This document shows, in pieces, positions 15,218 through 17,758 of a DNA stretch of 17,758 nucleotides. This stretch comes from Gammaproteobacteria bacterium (GTDB lineage: Bacteria > Pseudomonadota > Gammaproteobacteria > UBA6429). A model generated the notes under the pieces. That model ran no database searches. It was not told the DNA's origin and was given only the letters and a program-made list of their open reading frames with translations. The translations under genes were made by a program, and so were the position numbers. Each line of letters begins with the position of its first letter. Position 1 is the stretch's first letter. The stretch is taken from NCBI GenBank assembly GCA_003232015.1, contig QIKU01000244.1:1-17758 (forward strand). Reading direction: 5' to 3'.

Positions 15218-16912
15218 TTATTTAATGATAAGCGCCAGCCCCTCACCTCGAGGGTCACTGGCCACATCCATCTTATTATTTTTATTAATAATAAGTTGCA
15301 TATTGCCATACGTTCCATTCAATTTTTTTAGCCGATGTTGCATTAATTTTAAATCTTTACGCACTTTATGATTCATTGCCTTCTTTTCAATCTGAATCAT
15401 ATCCGGTAAATACTGGTGGTGATAACGAGGCTCACTGACAATCGCAGCTGCCGATTTCCCTTCTGTAAAGCCTAGAATGCCATGCAGCACCATAGTAATA
15501 ATCCTGCTTCCACCGGGCGTACCGATCACAGCGTAATCACTGTTATTTATATTTTCCACTATCGTCGGCGACATGCTCGATAGCATGCGTTTACCTGACT
15601 CAATGGCATTGTTTTTATTACCCACCAAACCATAAACATTCGGGATGCCGGGCTTGGATGAGAAATCATCCATTTCATCATTGAGTAGCACACCGGTTCC
15701 CGGTGGCATAAAGGCAGAACCAAAGGGATAGTTAATGCTTAGGGTTGCCGACACTTTATTACCTTCTTTATCAACAACTGAGAAATGCGTTGTATGCTGC
15801 CCTTGCACAACCGGTATGGCTTTTTTTAATGCTGAACTTGGGGTCGCATTTTTTAATGTAATTGTTTTTGCTAAATCCCTGGCGTAAGATTTACTGATTA
15901 ATTTTTTAACCGGAATTGAAATAAAATCAGAATCACCAAGGAACTCGGCACGGTCACGATAAGCACGACGCATTGCTTCAACTGTCAGATGAATACGTTG
16001 TGCAGGCTGTGTTTTTTGCAGATCATATTGTTCCAGTATGTTTAGCATGGTGACTAAAGCAATACCACCTGACGAGGGCGGTGCCGCCGATATAATTTTA
16101 TAATTTTTATACTGGCCAATAATCGGCTGGCGCTCTTTTATTTGATACGACGACAAATCCTTTAAGCTCCAGATGCCCCCGGCTGCCTGCGTCCCCTTAA
16201 CTAACGCCTTTGCAATTTTACCTTGATAAAAACCAGCATGCCCCTGTTCAGCAATGGCCTGTAATGTTTTGGCAAGATCAGGTTGCTTTATCAAATAACC
16301 AATACGAGGAATTTTATTGCGATATAAAAATACTTTTGCAGCGGCGGGTGATTTCCTTAATGCTTTTAAGCGAAAGCGCACCATTCGCTGGTATATTGGT
16401 GTCACTCTAAAGCCGCTCTTAGCCACTTCAATAGCGGGCACTAATGACTGACTCAACGGTAAACGACCATACTTTTCTGCAATATGCACTAACGCTGCCG
16501 GCTCACCCGGTATACCCGCAGCAAGTGCACCATTGATGGATAAACCTTTTATCACCTTGCCTTGCTTATCCTGATACATCGTTTCAGTTGCTGCTAACGG
16601 TGCTGTTTCACGGCCATCTATCATTATCTTTTTTTGGGTTTTCGCCTCTTGCAGTAACCAGAAGCCTCCACCACCAATCCCTGAACTAAACGGTTCTACA
16701 ACCGCCAGTGTTGCACTGATTGCAACGGCCGCATCAAAGGCATTACCGCCCTGCGCTAATATTTGCTGGCCAGCTCGTGTTGCGATGGGGTGTGCTGTTG
16801 CAATCGCCGCGTGCTGCGAGGGGCTGGTATAAACAGCAGAGGGCTTAATAAAAACAATGACTACGAAAAAAATAAAAAATAAATAAGGATGGTTTGATAA
16901 AATATTTTTCAC
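15218..16912 (-). CDS. ggt: Gamma-glutamyltransferase (gamma-glutamyl transpeptidase)
   Basis: Exported enzyme that hydrolyses glutathione or moves its gamma-glutamyl group to acceptors; it is made as a proenzyme that cuts itself. The 564-residue product starts at a GTG (16912-16910) with an AAGG a little upstream, and has a hydrophobic signal peptide (core at about 10-24) before SPSQHAAIATAHPIATRAG. Family motifs: GGNAFDAAVAISATLAVVEP, SGIGGGGFWLL, DGRETAP, and the processing site QHTTHFSVVD with nucleophile T374, so the small subunit would be residues 374-564 (191 residues, like E. coli). Downstream LNDEMDDF and the oxyanion-type MLSSMSP and GTPGGSRI are intact. It is 63 bp after the ferredoxin gene on the same strand. 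I recall the same coaD-fdx-ggt order in Pseudomonas. Confidence 0.95.
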   Translation of the reverse strand: MKNILSNHPYLFFIFFVVIVFIKPSAVYTSPSQHAAIATAHPIATRAGQQILAQGGNAFDAAVAISATLAVVEPFSSGIGGGGFWLLQEAKTQKKIMIDGRETAPLAATETMYQDKQGKVIKGLSINGALAAGIPGEPAALVHIAEKYGRLPLSQSLVPAIEVAKSGFRVTPIYQRMVRFRLKALRKSPAAAKVFLYRNKIPRIGYLIKQPDLAKTLQAIAEQGHAGFYQGKIAKALVKGTQAAGGIWSLKDLSSYQIKERQPIIGQYKNYKIISAAPPSSGGIALVTMLNILEQYDLQKTQPAQRIHLTVEAMRRAYRDRAEFLGDSDFISIPVKKLISKSYARDLAKTITLKNATPSSALKKAIPVVQGQHTTHFSVVDKEGNKVSATLSINYPFGSAFMPPGTGVLLNDEMDDFSSKPGIPNVYGLVGNKNNAIESGKRMLSSMSPTIVENINNSDYAVIGTPGGSRIITMVLHGILGFTEGKSAAAIVSEPRYHHQYLPDMIQIEKKAMNHKVRKDLKLMQHRLKKLNGTYGNMQLIINKNNKMDVASDPRGEGLALIIK

Positions 16913-16975
16913 TGCTAAGCCTTTTGTTAATCTATCGTTCGTAACAACAAACTTTAGTTATAATTTCAGAATAAA

Positions 16976-17236
<261 letters not shown>

Positions 17237-17267
17237 TTAATTTGAAAGCAGGTTGGGAAAGGCTATT

Positions 17268-17756
<489 letters not shown>

Positions 17757-17758
17757 AT

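Noticed and set aside
16932..16956. Perfect sigma-28 -35 element TAAAGTTT upstream of ggt on the minus strand
   Set aside because: The only CGATA-bearing -10 partner (AACGATAG) is 9 bp away instead of 11 and lacks the GC of GCCGATAA, so it is unlikely to be a FliA promoter.

Overview
The window looks like chromosomal DNA from a free-living, motile gammaproteobacterium with moderate to low GC content. Three things point there: a Pseudomonas-type Pil-Chp twitching cluster divergent from gshB, a coaD-ferredoxin-ggt block of the kind found in pseudomonads, and a sigma-28 (FliA) type promoter ahead of a chemoreceptor. The genus cannot be named from sequence alone. No rRNA, tRNA, CRISPR array, insertion sequence or phage gene was found.

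Layout. (1) 1-2607, minus strand: pilG-pilH-pilI-pilJ, the front of a type IV pilus chemosensory operon; pilJ runs off the left edge. (2) 2608-3037: AT-rich divergent control region. (3) 3038-5070, plus: gshB and a lipoprotein ApbE flavin transferase. (4) 5073-7082, minus: an orphan HyuA-type hydantoinase/oxoprolinase, converging on apbE with 2 bp between stop codons. (5) 7239-12940, plus: a tightly packed run of ABC ATPase, ABC permease, GldG-like protein, DUF4340 protein, mutM and DUF1499 membrane protein. (6) 12941-13502: a long spacer with hairpins, a doubtful small reading frame on the minus strand and a clear sigma-28 promoter. (7) 13503-15206, plus: a chemoreceptor whose periplasmic DUF3365 domain carries a CxxCH haem c motif. 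(8) 15218-17747, minus: ggt, a YfhL-type 2[4Fe-4S] ferredoxin, and coaD near the right edge.

How the genes work together. The window holds parts of two sensory systems: PilJ and its partners for surface (twitching) motility, and a FliA-controlled haem chemoreceptor presumably serving flagellar taxis. gshB and ggt make and break down glutathione, and the HyuA protein belongs to the superfamily that includes 5-oxoprolinase, so a loose gamma-glutamyl theme runs through the window, although the three genes are not one operon. The Gld-like ABC exporter genes appear co-transcribed with the DNA glycosylase gene mutM. Most genes are ordinary housekeeping or accessory loci. The most notable feature is the haem c chemoreceptor with its matching sigma-28 promoter; I found no convincing wholly new system.
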